Below the pieces are notes generated by a model that saw only the letters and a program-made list of their open reading frames with translations, was not told where the DNA came from and made no database searches. Shown here one piece after another: positions 26,564 to 33,663 of a DNA stretch of 64,000 nucleotides; position 1 is the stretch's first letter; each line of letters begins with the position of its first letter. Source of the stretch: Actinoallomurus liliacearum (lineage in GTDB: Bacteria; Actinomycetota; Actinomycetes; Streptosporangiales; Streptosporangiaceae); the NCBI RefSeq assembly GCF_039542035.1, contig NZ_BAABHJ010000026.1, positions 132,397 through 196,396 on the forward strand. Direction: 5' to 3'. Position numbers and translations under genes: made by a program.

Positions 26564-27421
26564 TCAGTCCTGGTCGGGATCGGGGTACTTCGGGGGCAGC
26601 ACGCGCTCGGCGGCGTTGTAGATCCGCTCGATGTCCACCGCGGTGAGGATCTTGGGCCGGCGACGCAGGTAGTTGCGGGCCCGCCCGCCGGAGTAGACGT
26701 CGACGTTGCGCACCATCAGGACCTTCCAGGAGATCGCCGGGCCGTAGATGGCCAGCGACGGCTGCACCGGGACCTCGTAGCCGAGCTCTCCGCTGATCAG
26801 CTTGCTGGCCTGGTCGGCCTCCCAGCGGGCCTCGTCCAGGCGCTCCTTCTTGTTGAACGGCCCCAGGAACAGCTTGCGGTGCGACAGCGCCCGTACGGGC
26901 AGCCGCTTGTCCCACTTCTCCGAGTCGACGGCGTACACGCCGGTCGGCCCGATCACGAGGTGGTCGATCTGCCCGTCGCTGACGCCCTCCTCGTCACGGG
27001 GCACCGCGCGGGCGTGGAGGGTGCGATAGCCGGCCTTCTCCATGCCCCGCAGTTGCCGCTCGGTCCGGCGTTCCGCGACCGACGGCTTGCGCCACGCCTC
27101 CACGCTGGAGTGCTGACGTGATCGCCGTACGACATCGACGACCACGGTGAGCACCGCCACGGCCAGGCCGATCCGGATCTCGAAGATGATCGCGAACAGC
27201 AGGCCCAGAACGGCGGCCGCGCCGGCCCGGATCATCCAGCGTTGGATCTGCGGATCGCTGATCCGCCCCCCGATCGCCTGCTCCCTCCGCCGCCTTGGCG
27301 GGCGTCCCTCGTCAGGACGTTCGGCCGAGCCTTCTTCGCCGGGCAGCTCGAACGGACGTTCGTCGTCGGGGTGCTCGCGTGTGGACGTCTGAGTGGACTC
27401 GCCTCGCTCCACACTGGCCAT
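26564..27421 (-). CDS. NERD-domain membrane-anchored protein
   Basis: 285 aa. An acidic, charged N-terminus (1-65) precedes two close membrane helices (MIRAGAAAVLGLLFAIIFEI and LAVAVLTVVVDVV, about 72-105), then a cytosolic NERD (nuclease-related) domain. Its core is GVSDGQIDHLVIGPTGVYAVDSEKW, preceded by RQLRGMEKAGYRTLHA. In the domain family, the D-x-I/V-D and D-S-E-K residues correspond to the nuclease-like active site and are present here. Members are linked to DNA processing by fold only; function is not established. ATG 27421 has GGAG seven bases upstream. Confidence 0.82.
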   Translation of the reverse strand: MASVERGESTQTSTREHPDDERPFELPGEEGSAERPDEGRPPRRRREQAIGGRISDPQIQRWMIRAGAAAVLGLLFAIIFEIRIGLAVAVLTVVVDVVRRSRQHSSVEAWRKPSVAERRTERQLRGMEKAGYRTLHARAVPRDEEGVSDGQIDHLVIGPTGVYAVDSEKWDKRLPVRALSHRKLFLGPFNKKERLDEARWEADQASKLISGELGYEVPVQPSLAIYGPAISWKVLMVRNVDVYSGGRARNYLRRRPKILTAVDIERIYNAAERVLPPKYPDPDQD

Positions 27422-27623
27422 GTCGACACTCCGTGCTCGATTGACTGCAGCACACATGATCTTCCGTGCGAAGCGTAACCAGAGCCGGAGCCGGGTGCAT
27501 AGTCGTGTCCGGTTGATACTTTTGTCTCCGCTCATGCGCGGTTCAGTGGCATGTTACCAGGGTAGATAAATCCCATCCCCCACTGCTCTGCTGCAACTTT
27601 CGGTGGGCGTACCGTTTTCACTT

Positions 27624-29033
27624 GTGACGCATATTCATGACCTCAGCGTGCGGGAGCAGGCCGCCGCGATCCGCGGCCGGGAGCTCTCGCCCGTCGACAT
27701 CGCCGAGCACTACCTCGACCGCATCGACCGTCTCGCGGACCGCGTCGGCGCCTACGTCACCGTGACCGCGGACCTCGCGCGTGACCAGGCCAAGACGGCG
27801 GAGCGGGCGGTCATGGCGGGTGAGGAGGCCCCGCTGCTCGGCGTGCCGATCCCCGTCAAGGACCTCAACATGGTCAAGGACGTACGGACGACCCTCGGCT
27901 CGGCGGCCTTTGCCGACTTCACCGCATTCACCGACGACAACGTCGTCGCTTTTCTGCGGCAGGCAGGGACGATTCTCCTAGGGAAGACCAATACACCAGA
28001 ATTCGGACTGCCCTGTTACACCGAAAACGACGTGGCGCCTCCCGCGCGCACGCCGTGGGACCTCGAACGCTCCGCCGGCGGGTCCAGCGGCGGCGCCGCC
28101 GCCGCGGTCGCCGCCGGCCTCGCGCCGGCCGCGCACGGCAGCGACGGCGGCGGGTCCATCCGGATTCCGACCAGCGTGTGCGGCCTCTTCGGGATCAAGC
28201 CGACGCGCGGCCGCATCAGCCAGGGCCCCATCGTCCCCGACCTCGTCGGCCTGTCGACCAGCGGCCCGATCACGCGGACCGTCCGGGACGCCGCCCTGCT
28301 CCTCGACGTCATGGCCGGGAACGCCCCAGGCGACATGTACCGCGCCGCGCCCCCGGAGGGGACCTTCCTCGAGGCCGCCGACCGGGCGCCGGGACGGCTG
28401 CGCGTCGGCCGGACCGCGGTCCCCCCGGTTTCCGCCGCCCAGGTGCACCCCGACTGCCTGGCCGCGTACGAGGCCGCGAGCGAACTGCTGGCGGAGCTGG
28501 GCCATGAGGTGGAGGACATCGACACTCCGTGGAAGGAGGAGTTGATGCCCCACTTCGAGGTGCTCTGGGCGTCCATGGCCACGATGACCCCGGTCCCGCC
28601 CGACCGGGAGGAGCGGCTGCGCCCGCTGACCCGTTACCTGCGCGAGCGCGGCAACGCGATCACCGCGCCGCAGCTCTTGCGCGCCCAGGCGGCCCTGCAA
28701 CTGGCGGTACGGACGGGGCTGCCGCGTCTCGACCAGTACGACGTGATCCTGCAGCCGACCCTCGCGCTGCCGCCCGTCCCCGTCGGGTACTTCGACGAGG
28801 TCGGGCCCGAGGAGAACTTCGTACGGCAGACGCTCTTCACGCCGTTCACCTCGGTGTACAACGTCACCGGCCAGCCCGCGGTGAACGTCCCCCTGCACTG
28901 GACCGACGGCGGCCTGCCCATCGGCGTCATGCTCGCCGGCCGGATGGGTGACGAGGCCACCCTGATCGCCCTGTCGGCGCAACTGGAGGAGGCCCGGCCT
29001 TGGGCACATCGCCATCCCCCGATTTGGGACTGA
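27624..29033 (+). CDS. Amidase-signature family amidohydrolase
   Basis: About 469 aa. The Ser-cisSer-Lys triad is complete: the lysine in GVPIPVKDLNMV (about 79), GSDGGGSIRIPTSVCGLFGIKP with the nucleophile serine (about 179), and the cis-serine in SAGGSSGGAAAAVAAG (about 155). C-terminal PAVNVPLHWTDGGLPIGVML matches the family end. It hydrolyses a carboxamide; the substrate cannot be read. The start is uncertain: GTG 27624 matches family N-termini (THIHDLSVREQAAAI), while GTG 27603 would add seven residues. A TAGATA hexamer at 27563 is a plausible -10. The next gene (malQ) starts 22 bases after the stop. Confidence 0.87.
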   Translation: MTHIHDLSVREQAAAIRGRELSPVDIAEHYLDRIDRLADRVGAYVTVTADLARDQAKTAERAVMAGEEAPLLGVPIPVKDLNMVKDVRTTLGSAAFADFTAFTDDNVVAFLRQAGTILLGKTNTPEFGLPCYTENDVAPPARTPWDLERSAGGSSGGAAAAVAAGLAPAAHGSDGGGSIRIPTSVCGLFGIKPTRGRISQGPIVPDLVGLSTSGPITRTVRDAALLLDVMAGNAPGDMYRAAPPEGTFLEAADRAPGRLRVGRTAVPPVSAAQVHPDCLAAYEAASELLAELGHEVEDIDTPWKEELMPHFEVLWASMATMTPVPPDREERLRPLTRYLRERGNAITAPQLLRAQAALQLAVRTGLPRLDQYDVILQPTLALPPVPVGYFDEVGPEENFVRQTLFTPFTSVYNVTGQPAVNVPLHWTDGGLPIGVMLAGRMGDEATLIALSAQLEEARPWAHRHPPIWD

Positions 29034-29055
29034 TCGACGGGGCATCGTAGCCAAC

Positions 29056-31251
29056 GTGGCAGGAACCGGCACCGAGGACGGGGGCACCGTGGGAGACGAC
29101 ATCGTGGCAGCGGGCACCGAGGACCTGAACGCTCTGGCCGCCGCGTACGGCGTCGAGACCTCCTATACGGACTGGCGGGGCCGGCCCGCCGACGTCCCGG
29201 AAAAGACGATCAAGGCGGTGCTCGGCGCGCTGGGCGCGGACGTCTCCTCGCCGGAGGCCGTACGCCGGGAGCGGGAGCGGATCGACCGGGAGCGCCGTGC
29301 CCGGCTGCTCCCGCCCACCGCCGTCGTCTTCGCCGGGGAGGACCTGCTCGCGGCGGACGACGCCGAGGTGTGGGTCGAGCTCGCGACCGGCCAGGAGCTC
29401 CGCCTCGTGCCCGCTGAGTCGGCGCCCTCCGAGGTGACGGGGCGGCCGCCCGCCACCTCGGCGGAGGCCGCCGGGTTCCGTGCGGCGTACCGGCTGCCGC
29501 CCGGGACGCCCCTCGGCCGGCATCGGGTACGAGCCCGGCGCGGCGAGCGGGAGGAGGTCGCGCCGCTGCTCGTCGCGCCGTCGCGGGCACCGGACCCCGG
29601 CGCGCGCGGCTGGGGCCTGATGGCCCAGCTGTACTCCGTCCGGTCGAGCCGCTCGTGGGGCATGGGGGACCTCGCCGACCTGCGGGAGCTGGCGGCCTGG
29701 AGCGGTCGCGAGCTGGACGCGGGCTTCGTCCTGGTGAACCCGCTGCACGCGGGCGAGCCGGCGCCGCCGGTGCGCCCCTCGCCGTACCTGCCGATGAGCC
29801 GCCGCTACACCAGCCCGCTGTACCTACGGCCGGAGGACGTCCCGGAGTACGCCACGGCCGGCCCGGAGACGCGGCGCCGGATCGAGGAGCTCGCCGCGCC
29901 GCGGCGGGCCCGGTCGCGGACGGCCGACGAGATCGACCGCGACGCGGCCTGGACGGCCAAGCGGGCGGCGCTGGAACTCCTGGCCGAGGTGCCGCTCGCC
30001 CCGGACCGCGCGGCGGCGTACGCCGCGTTCCGCACGCGCGAGGGCGAGGCGCTGACCGCGTTCGCGACCTGGTCCGCGCTGGCGGAGGAGCACGGGTCCC
30101 ACTGGCCGTCCTGGCCGGCCGAGCTGCACGACCCCGGCTCCCCGGCGGTCGCCGCCGAGCGCGAGCGGCGCGCCGACCGCGTGGAGTTCCACCGCCGGCT
30201 GCAGTGGTGGCTCGACGAGCAGCTCGGCGCCGTCCAGGACGCCGCGCGCGAGGCCGGCATGGACCTCGGGATCGTGCACGACCTGGCCGTCGGGGTGGAC
30301 CCCGGCGGGGCGGACGCGTGGGCGTACCAGGACCTGTTCGCGCCGGGGATGAGCGTGGGCGCGCCACCGGACGAGTTCAACCAGCGCGGCCAGGACTGGG
30401 GCCAGCCGCCCTGGCACCCGCAGCGGCTCGCGGCGGCGGGCTACGCGCCGTACCGCGAGATGCTCCGGCACGTCCTGCGGCACGCGGGTGGGCTCCGGCT
30501 CGACCACGCCATGCAGGTCTTCCGGCTGTGGTGGGTGCCGCGGGGCGCCTCGCCCGCCGAGGGGACGTACGTCTCCTACCCCTACGGCGACCTGCTCGGC
30601 GAGCTGCTGTACGAGGCGCACGAGGCCGGCGCGGTGGTCATCGGCGAGGACCTGGGCACCGTGGCGGAGTACATGAGGGACGTGTTCGCCGAACGCGGGG
30701 TCTTCGGCACGTCGATGGCGTGGTTCGAACGCGACGAGAAGGGCGCGCCGCTGCCGCCGGAGCGGTGGCGGGAGCTCTGCCTGGCCACCGTGGCCACCCA
30801 CGACATGCCGCCCATCGAGGGCTACCTGAACGGCGACCACATCGCACTGCGGGAACGCCTCGGCCTGCTCACCCGTCCGGCGGCCGAGGAGTACGGCGAG
30901 CTCGCCCGGTTCCTGGGCGAGTGGAAGGAACTGCTGACCGCGCTCGGCCTGGACGCCGCGGACATGACGGCGGCGCTGCACGCCTTCCTCGCGCGCACGC
31001 CGGCGCGGCTGCTCGGCGTGTCACTGGCGGACGCGGTCGGCGAGCGCCGCACGCAGAACCAGCCGGGCACGACGGACGAGTACCCGAACTGGCGGATCCC
31101 CCTCGCGGACGCGACCGGCGACCCGGTGCTCCTCGACGACCTGCCCCGTCATCCCCGGCTGCCGGCCGCGATCGTTCCCGTATGCCAGGGGGAAGGTGGA
31201 TCACGCTCCACGGCCGGGACCACGGACGAGGGGCCGCGCGAGAGGTCCTAG
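29056..31251 (+). CDS. malQ: 4-alpha-glucanotransferase (amylomaltase, GH77)
   Basis: 731 aa, of the long actinobacterial type with an extra N-terminal domain (about 1-190) before the GH77 barrel. Barrel landmarks: GWGLMAQLYSVRSSRSWGMGDLADL, NPLHA, the nucleophile region GLRLDHAMQVFRLWWVP, acid/base VVIGEDLGTV, and the third acid in VATHDMPPIEGY. It transfers maltosyl and longer glucan units in glycogen/maltodextrin metabolism. GTG 29056 is used; GTG 29104 is a possible internal start. Its TAG stop (31249-31251) is part of the CTAG where the MITE-like element sits. Confidence 0.93.
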   Translation: MAGTGTEDGGTVGDDIVAAGTEDLNALAAAYGVETSYTDWRGRPADVPEKTIKAVLGALGADVSSPEAVRRERERIDRERRARLLPPTAVVFAGEDLLAADDAEVWVELATGQELRLVPAESAPSEVTGRPPATSAEAAGFRAAYRLPPGTPLGRHRVRARRGEREEVAPLLVAPSRAPDPGARGWGLMAQLYSVRSSRSWGMGDLADLRELAAWSGRELDAGFVLVNPLHAGEPAPPVRPSPYLPMSRRYTSPLYLRPEDVPEYATAGPETRRRIEELAAPRRARSRTADEIDRDAAWTAKRAALELLAEVPLAPDRAAAYAAFRTREGEALTAFATWSALAEEHGSHWPSWPAELHDPGSPAVAAERERRADRVEFHRRLQWWLDEQLGAVQDAAREAGMDLGIVHDLAVGVDPGGADAWAYQDLFAPGMSVGAPPDEFNQRGQDWGQPPWHPQRLAAAGYAPYREMLRHVLRHAGGLRLDHAMQVFRLWWVPRGASPAEGTYVSYPYGDLLGELLYEAHEAGAVVIGEDLGTVAEYMRDVFAERGVFGTSMAWFERDEKGAPLPPERWRELCLATVATHDMPPIEGYLNGDHIALRERLGLLTRPAAEEYGELARFLGEWKELLTALGLDAADMTAALHAFLARTPARLLGVSLADAVGERRTQNQPGTTDEYPNWRIPLADATGDPVLLDDLPRHPRLPAAIVPVCQGEGGSRSTAGTTDEGPRERS

Positions 31252-31477
31252 GGCCTGTCTCAAAGTCCCCGTCCGTAGCGAGCGGTGTCCCAGGTGGTGC
31301 CTCGCAAGGCGGAGGAGGGAGGCAGCCCGGTGTTGGCTGGCGACTCCTGCCGGGGTCCCCGCGGAAACGCGGAGGTCGGCGAAGCCGTCCCTGCGCGTTT
31401 TCGTGGGGTGGGGCGACAACGCGGCGAGGCGCTGCCTGGGCGCCGCGCAGTAGGACAGTGGGGCTTTGAGACAGGCC
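31252..31477. mobile_element. 226-bp MITE-like element, 14-bp terminal inverted repeats, CTAG target duplication
   Basis: Perfect terminal inverted repeats GGCCTGTCTCAAAG (31252-31265) and CTTTGAGACAGGCC (31464-31477) are flanked on each side by CTAG (31248-31251 and 31478-31481). The interior has no credible transposase ORF. The TIR and 4-base CTAG duplication resemble IS5-superfamily elements of actinobacteria, which would have to supply transposase in trans. The CTAG copies contain the stop codons of both flanking convergent genes, so the insertion disrupts neither. TIR similarity continues imperfectly for several more bases inward. No second copy was seen in the window. Confidence 0.8.
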
Positions 31478-32497
31478 CTAGCGGTCGAGGACGTCGACGA
31501 TGCGCGCGGCGACGTCGTGCAGCAGGGTGTCGGGCAGGATCGGGCACCCGGCCGCCGCCGAGAACAGCTCGGGCAGACCGGGCAGGCAGTAGACGGTGCT
31601 GGGCTCGGCGACCGCGCGGCCGAGCGGCTGCTTGCCGACCGACCGGCGGGTGCGCCCCCACGCCTCCTCGACCTCCTCCGGGCTCGGCACCCCGAAACCG
31701 TGCCCGACCGGCGCAGCGTGGCGCAGGCGCACGAGCGCGCCGTCGGAGAACTCGCCGGCCAGCCGGCAGCGGGCGGTCAGGGACTCCAGCACGTCGGGGG
31801 ACAGGCGCGTGATCACGTCGCAGGGGGTTCGGCAGGACGCCGCGCAGCGGCCGAGGGCGGAGGCGAGCGTGCTGTGCTGGCGGTCGAGGTACGCGCGCCA
31901 GCCGGGGCCGGGCTCACCGGCCACCCGCAGCGCGCGCTCGGCGGCGGACTGCTCGGGGCGCGTCAGATCGCACTCGCGGGGCCGGCCCGGCTGCGGCATG
32001 ACGCCGAACCTGCTGCCCGTGCCGCCGACCGCCGCGGGCAGCAGCGCCGGATCGCCGGCGTGGCCGAGGACCGGCTCCCAGGCCAGCAGCGGGAGGTACT
32101 CGGCGGAGATGTGCAGGGCGGCGACCAGGGCCGCCATCTCCCGCCGCCGCCACCGCGCCTCGATCACCTCGAGCAGCAGGCCGTACGCCGGGCGCAGGGT
32201 CCGCAGCGCGCCGCGCGTGCGCTCCTTGGCGGACTGCGGCATCCTGCTGGCCCGGGCGCGGGAGAGCAGGTGGTCGGGCACCTTGTGGGCGTCGACGACC
32301 GGGTCGCCGGTGACCTCCGGCACGCCGAAGTCCTCCGCGTCCAGGTCGATCAGCCGCTGCCCGAACGAGCACAGCAGCCGGACCTCGGCGGCGACATCCG
32401 GTCGCAGCCCCGCCGCCCCGGCCTCGCACAGAGCGGCGAGATCCCCGAAGGCGTAGCGCCTGGCGAGTGTCGTGAGTACTTCCCGTGCCGTCTCCAC
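31478..32497 (-). CDS. Hypothetical helical protein, convergent with malQ
   Basis: 339 aa, no family recognised. It is largely alpha-helical and soluble, with EVRLLCSFGQRLIDLDAEDFGVPEVTGDPVVDAHKVPDHLL near the N-terminus and a C-terminus LPELFSAAAGCPILPDTLLHDVAARIVDVLDR. Phrases such as LAWEPVLGHAGDPALLPAAVGGTGSRFGVMPQPGRPRECDLT suggest a defined domain with a metal or cofactor pocket, but nothing decisive. Codon usage is like its neighbours. GTG 32497 has only a weak ribosome site. Its TAG stop (31478-31480) is formed by the right-hand CTAG of the MITE. It does not resemble malQ-linked enzymes, so its role stays open. Confidence 0.72.
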   Translation of the reverse strand: METAREVLTTLARRYAFGDLAALCEAGAAGLRPDVAAEVRLLCSFGQRLIDLDAEDFGVPEVTGDPVVDAHKVPDHLLSRARASRMPQSAKERTRGALRTLRPAYGLLLEVIEARWRRREMAALVAALHISAEYLPLLAWEPVLGHAGDPALLPAAVGGTGSRFGVMPQPGRPRECDLTRPEQSAAERALRVAGEPGPGWRAYLDRQHSTLASALGRCAASCRTPCDVITRLSPDVLESLTARCRLAGEFSDGALVRLRHAAPVGHGFGVPSPEEVEEAWGRTRRSVGKQPLGRAVAEPSTVYCLPGLPELFSAAAGCPILPDTLLHDVAARIVDVLDR

Positions 32498-32843
32498 CCG
32501 TTAACTTTGCCATGCCGTGGGGACCTGGCCGGCCGCCCGTAGCGGCCGATCTCACGCACCAGAGTGACAAACCCGGTGAATCGGGCGTGCCGTGGCAAGG
32601 TTAGGGCCGAGTTACAAATCCGTACTCCATTTGATGGATCTTGGTTCGCTCACGGTGGGATCATGTCGGCTGACACGGCGATCGTCCGGTTTCCGTGCCA
32701 CCGCAGCGATCAAGTGGTCTGGCCTGCCGCGACGGCGGTCAGGGTGACGAGCCGGGTGGCGCGCATGAGACGCCGGGCGACGCGCCGGCGGACGCCGGAC
32801 GACGTACCGGCACACAAAAAGGCAGGGAAGAGGAGATTTGCAA
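32498..32843. other. Spacer with no supported gene
   Basis: 346 bases between the divergent hypothetical gene and the small ORF/GTPase unit. Open frames here have poor codon structure and no ribosome sites. It must hold both divergent promoters, but I could not pick a convincing -35/-10 pair. Confidence 0.5.
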
Positions 32844-32978
32844 GTGACGCCGCAGCGGGCCGTATCGACCGGCACTTCCGACTGGCTGCCCTGGTTCGCC
32901 GCAGCCATGGCCCCGGAAGCGGACGCCGTCTCCTCGCGTCTCCACCCCGGCGCCCGTTCCAGTGAAAGCGGGTACTGA
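32844..32978 (+). CDS. Small ORF directly upstream of the orphan conservon-type GTPase
   Basis: 44 aa, starting MTPQRAVSTGTSDWLPWF. GTG 32844 has a good AGAGGAG ribosome site nine bases upstream and the TGA lies two bases before the GTPase ATG, so the two are almost certainly co-translated. The sequence has a helix-forming stretch (SDWLPWFAAAMAPEADAVSS) and no homologue I recognise. In conservons the GTPase (CvnD) normally follows CvnA, CvnB and CvnC; here this short protein occupies their place. Confidence 0.5.
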   Translation: MTPQRAVSTGTSDWLPWFAAAMAPEADAVSSRLHPGARSSESGY

Positions 32979-32980
32979 AA

Positions 32981-33565
32981 ATGCAGATGGGAACCCAGCT
33001 CTCCGTCAAGGTGCTGGTCGCCGGCGGATTCGGGGCGGGCAAGACCACCATGGTCAACACCGTCAGTGAGATCCAGACGCTGCGCACCGAGGAGATGCTC
33101 ACCTCCCAGAGCGTCGGCGTCGACGACACCTCCGGCGTGGAGCAGAAGACCACCACGACCGTCGCGATGGACTTCGGTCGTATCACGCTCGGCGACGGAC
33201 TGGTCCTGTACGTGTTCGGAACGCCGGGCCAGAAGCGGTTCTGGTTCATGTGGGACGAACTTGCCGTGGGCGCGATCGGCGCGGTCGTCCTCGTCGACAC
33301 CCGGCGGCTGGCCGACTGCTTCTCCTCGATCGACTTCTTCGAGCGCCGCGGCATGCCGTTCATCGTCGGGCTCAACCGCTTCGAGGGCGCGGCCCAGCCC
33401 GACATCGAGGCGGTCCGTCACGCGCTCGACCTCGAACCGCACATCCCGGTGATCACCTGTGACGCTCGGGAGCGGGAGTCGGTCAAGCAGGTGCTCATCA
33501 CCCTGGTCGAGCACGTCCTCGGCACCCGGCAGCGCCAGCGGTCGGCCGCCGCCTACCGCGCCTGA
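32981..33565 (+). CDS. Orphan conservon-type (CvnD-like) GTP-binding protein
   Basis: 194 aa Ras-like P-loop NTPase of the MglA/CvnD group. Walker A is GGFGAGKTTMV (about 14-24), G3 is VFGTPGQKRFWFM (about 78-90), the G4-like position is GLNRFEG, and TCDARE probably serves as G5. SQSVGVDDTSGVEQKTTTTVAMDFGRI is the conserved switch-I region of actinobacterial conservon GTPases. Those operons pair it with a sensor kinase, a Roadblock protein and a DUF742 protein; none is present here. Function in conservons is developmental or metabolic signalling. ATG 32981 (or 32987) follows the small ORF with a two-base gap. A bidirectional terminator follows. Confidence 0.88.
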   Translation: MQMGTQLSVKVLVAGGFGAGKTTMVNTVSEIQTLRTEEMLTSQSVGVDDTSGVEQKTTTTVAMDFGRITLGDGLVLYVFGTPGQKRFWFMWDELAVGAIGAVVLVDTRRLADCFSSIDFFERRGMPFIVGLNRFEGAAQPDIEAVRHALDLEPHIPVITCDARERESVKQVLITLVEHVLGTRQRQRSAAAYRA

Positions 33566-33624
33566 CCGAGGACGCACGGCCCACCACCGCCACCCGAGGA
33601 GGCGCGGCCACCACGCACCAAGGG

Positions 33625-33655
33625 AAAAGCCCCGGCCGCACCGGCCGGGGCTTTT
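33625..33655. terminator. Bidirectional terminator between the GTPase and pepN
   Basis: Arms AAAAGCCCCGGCC and GGCCGGGGCTTTT are perfectly complementary over 13 bases with a 5-base loop, giving a T-run on both strands between two convergent genes. Confidence 0.93.
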
Positions 33656-33663
33656 CTCGTGCC

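Noticed and set aside
31260..31661. Minus-strand frame across the MITE
   Set aside because: It combines element DNA with the antisense strand of a gene; no transposase motif such as DDE.
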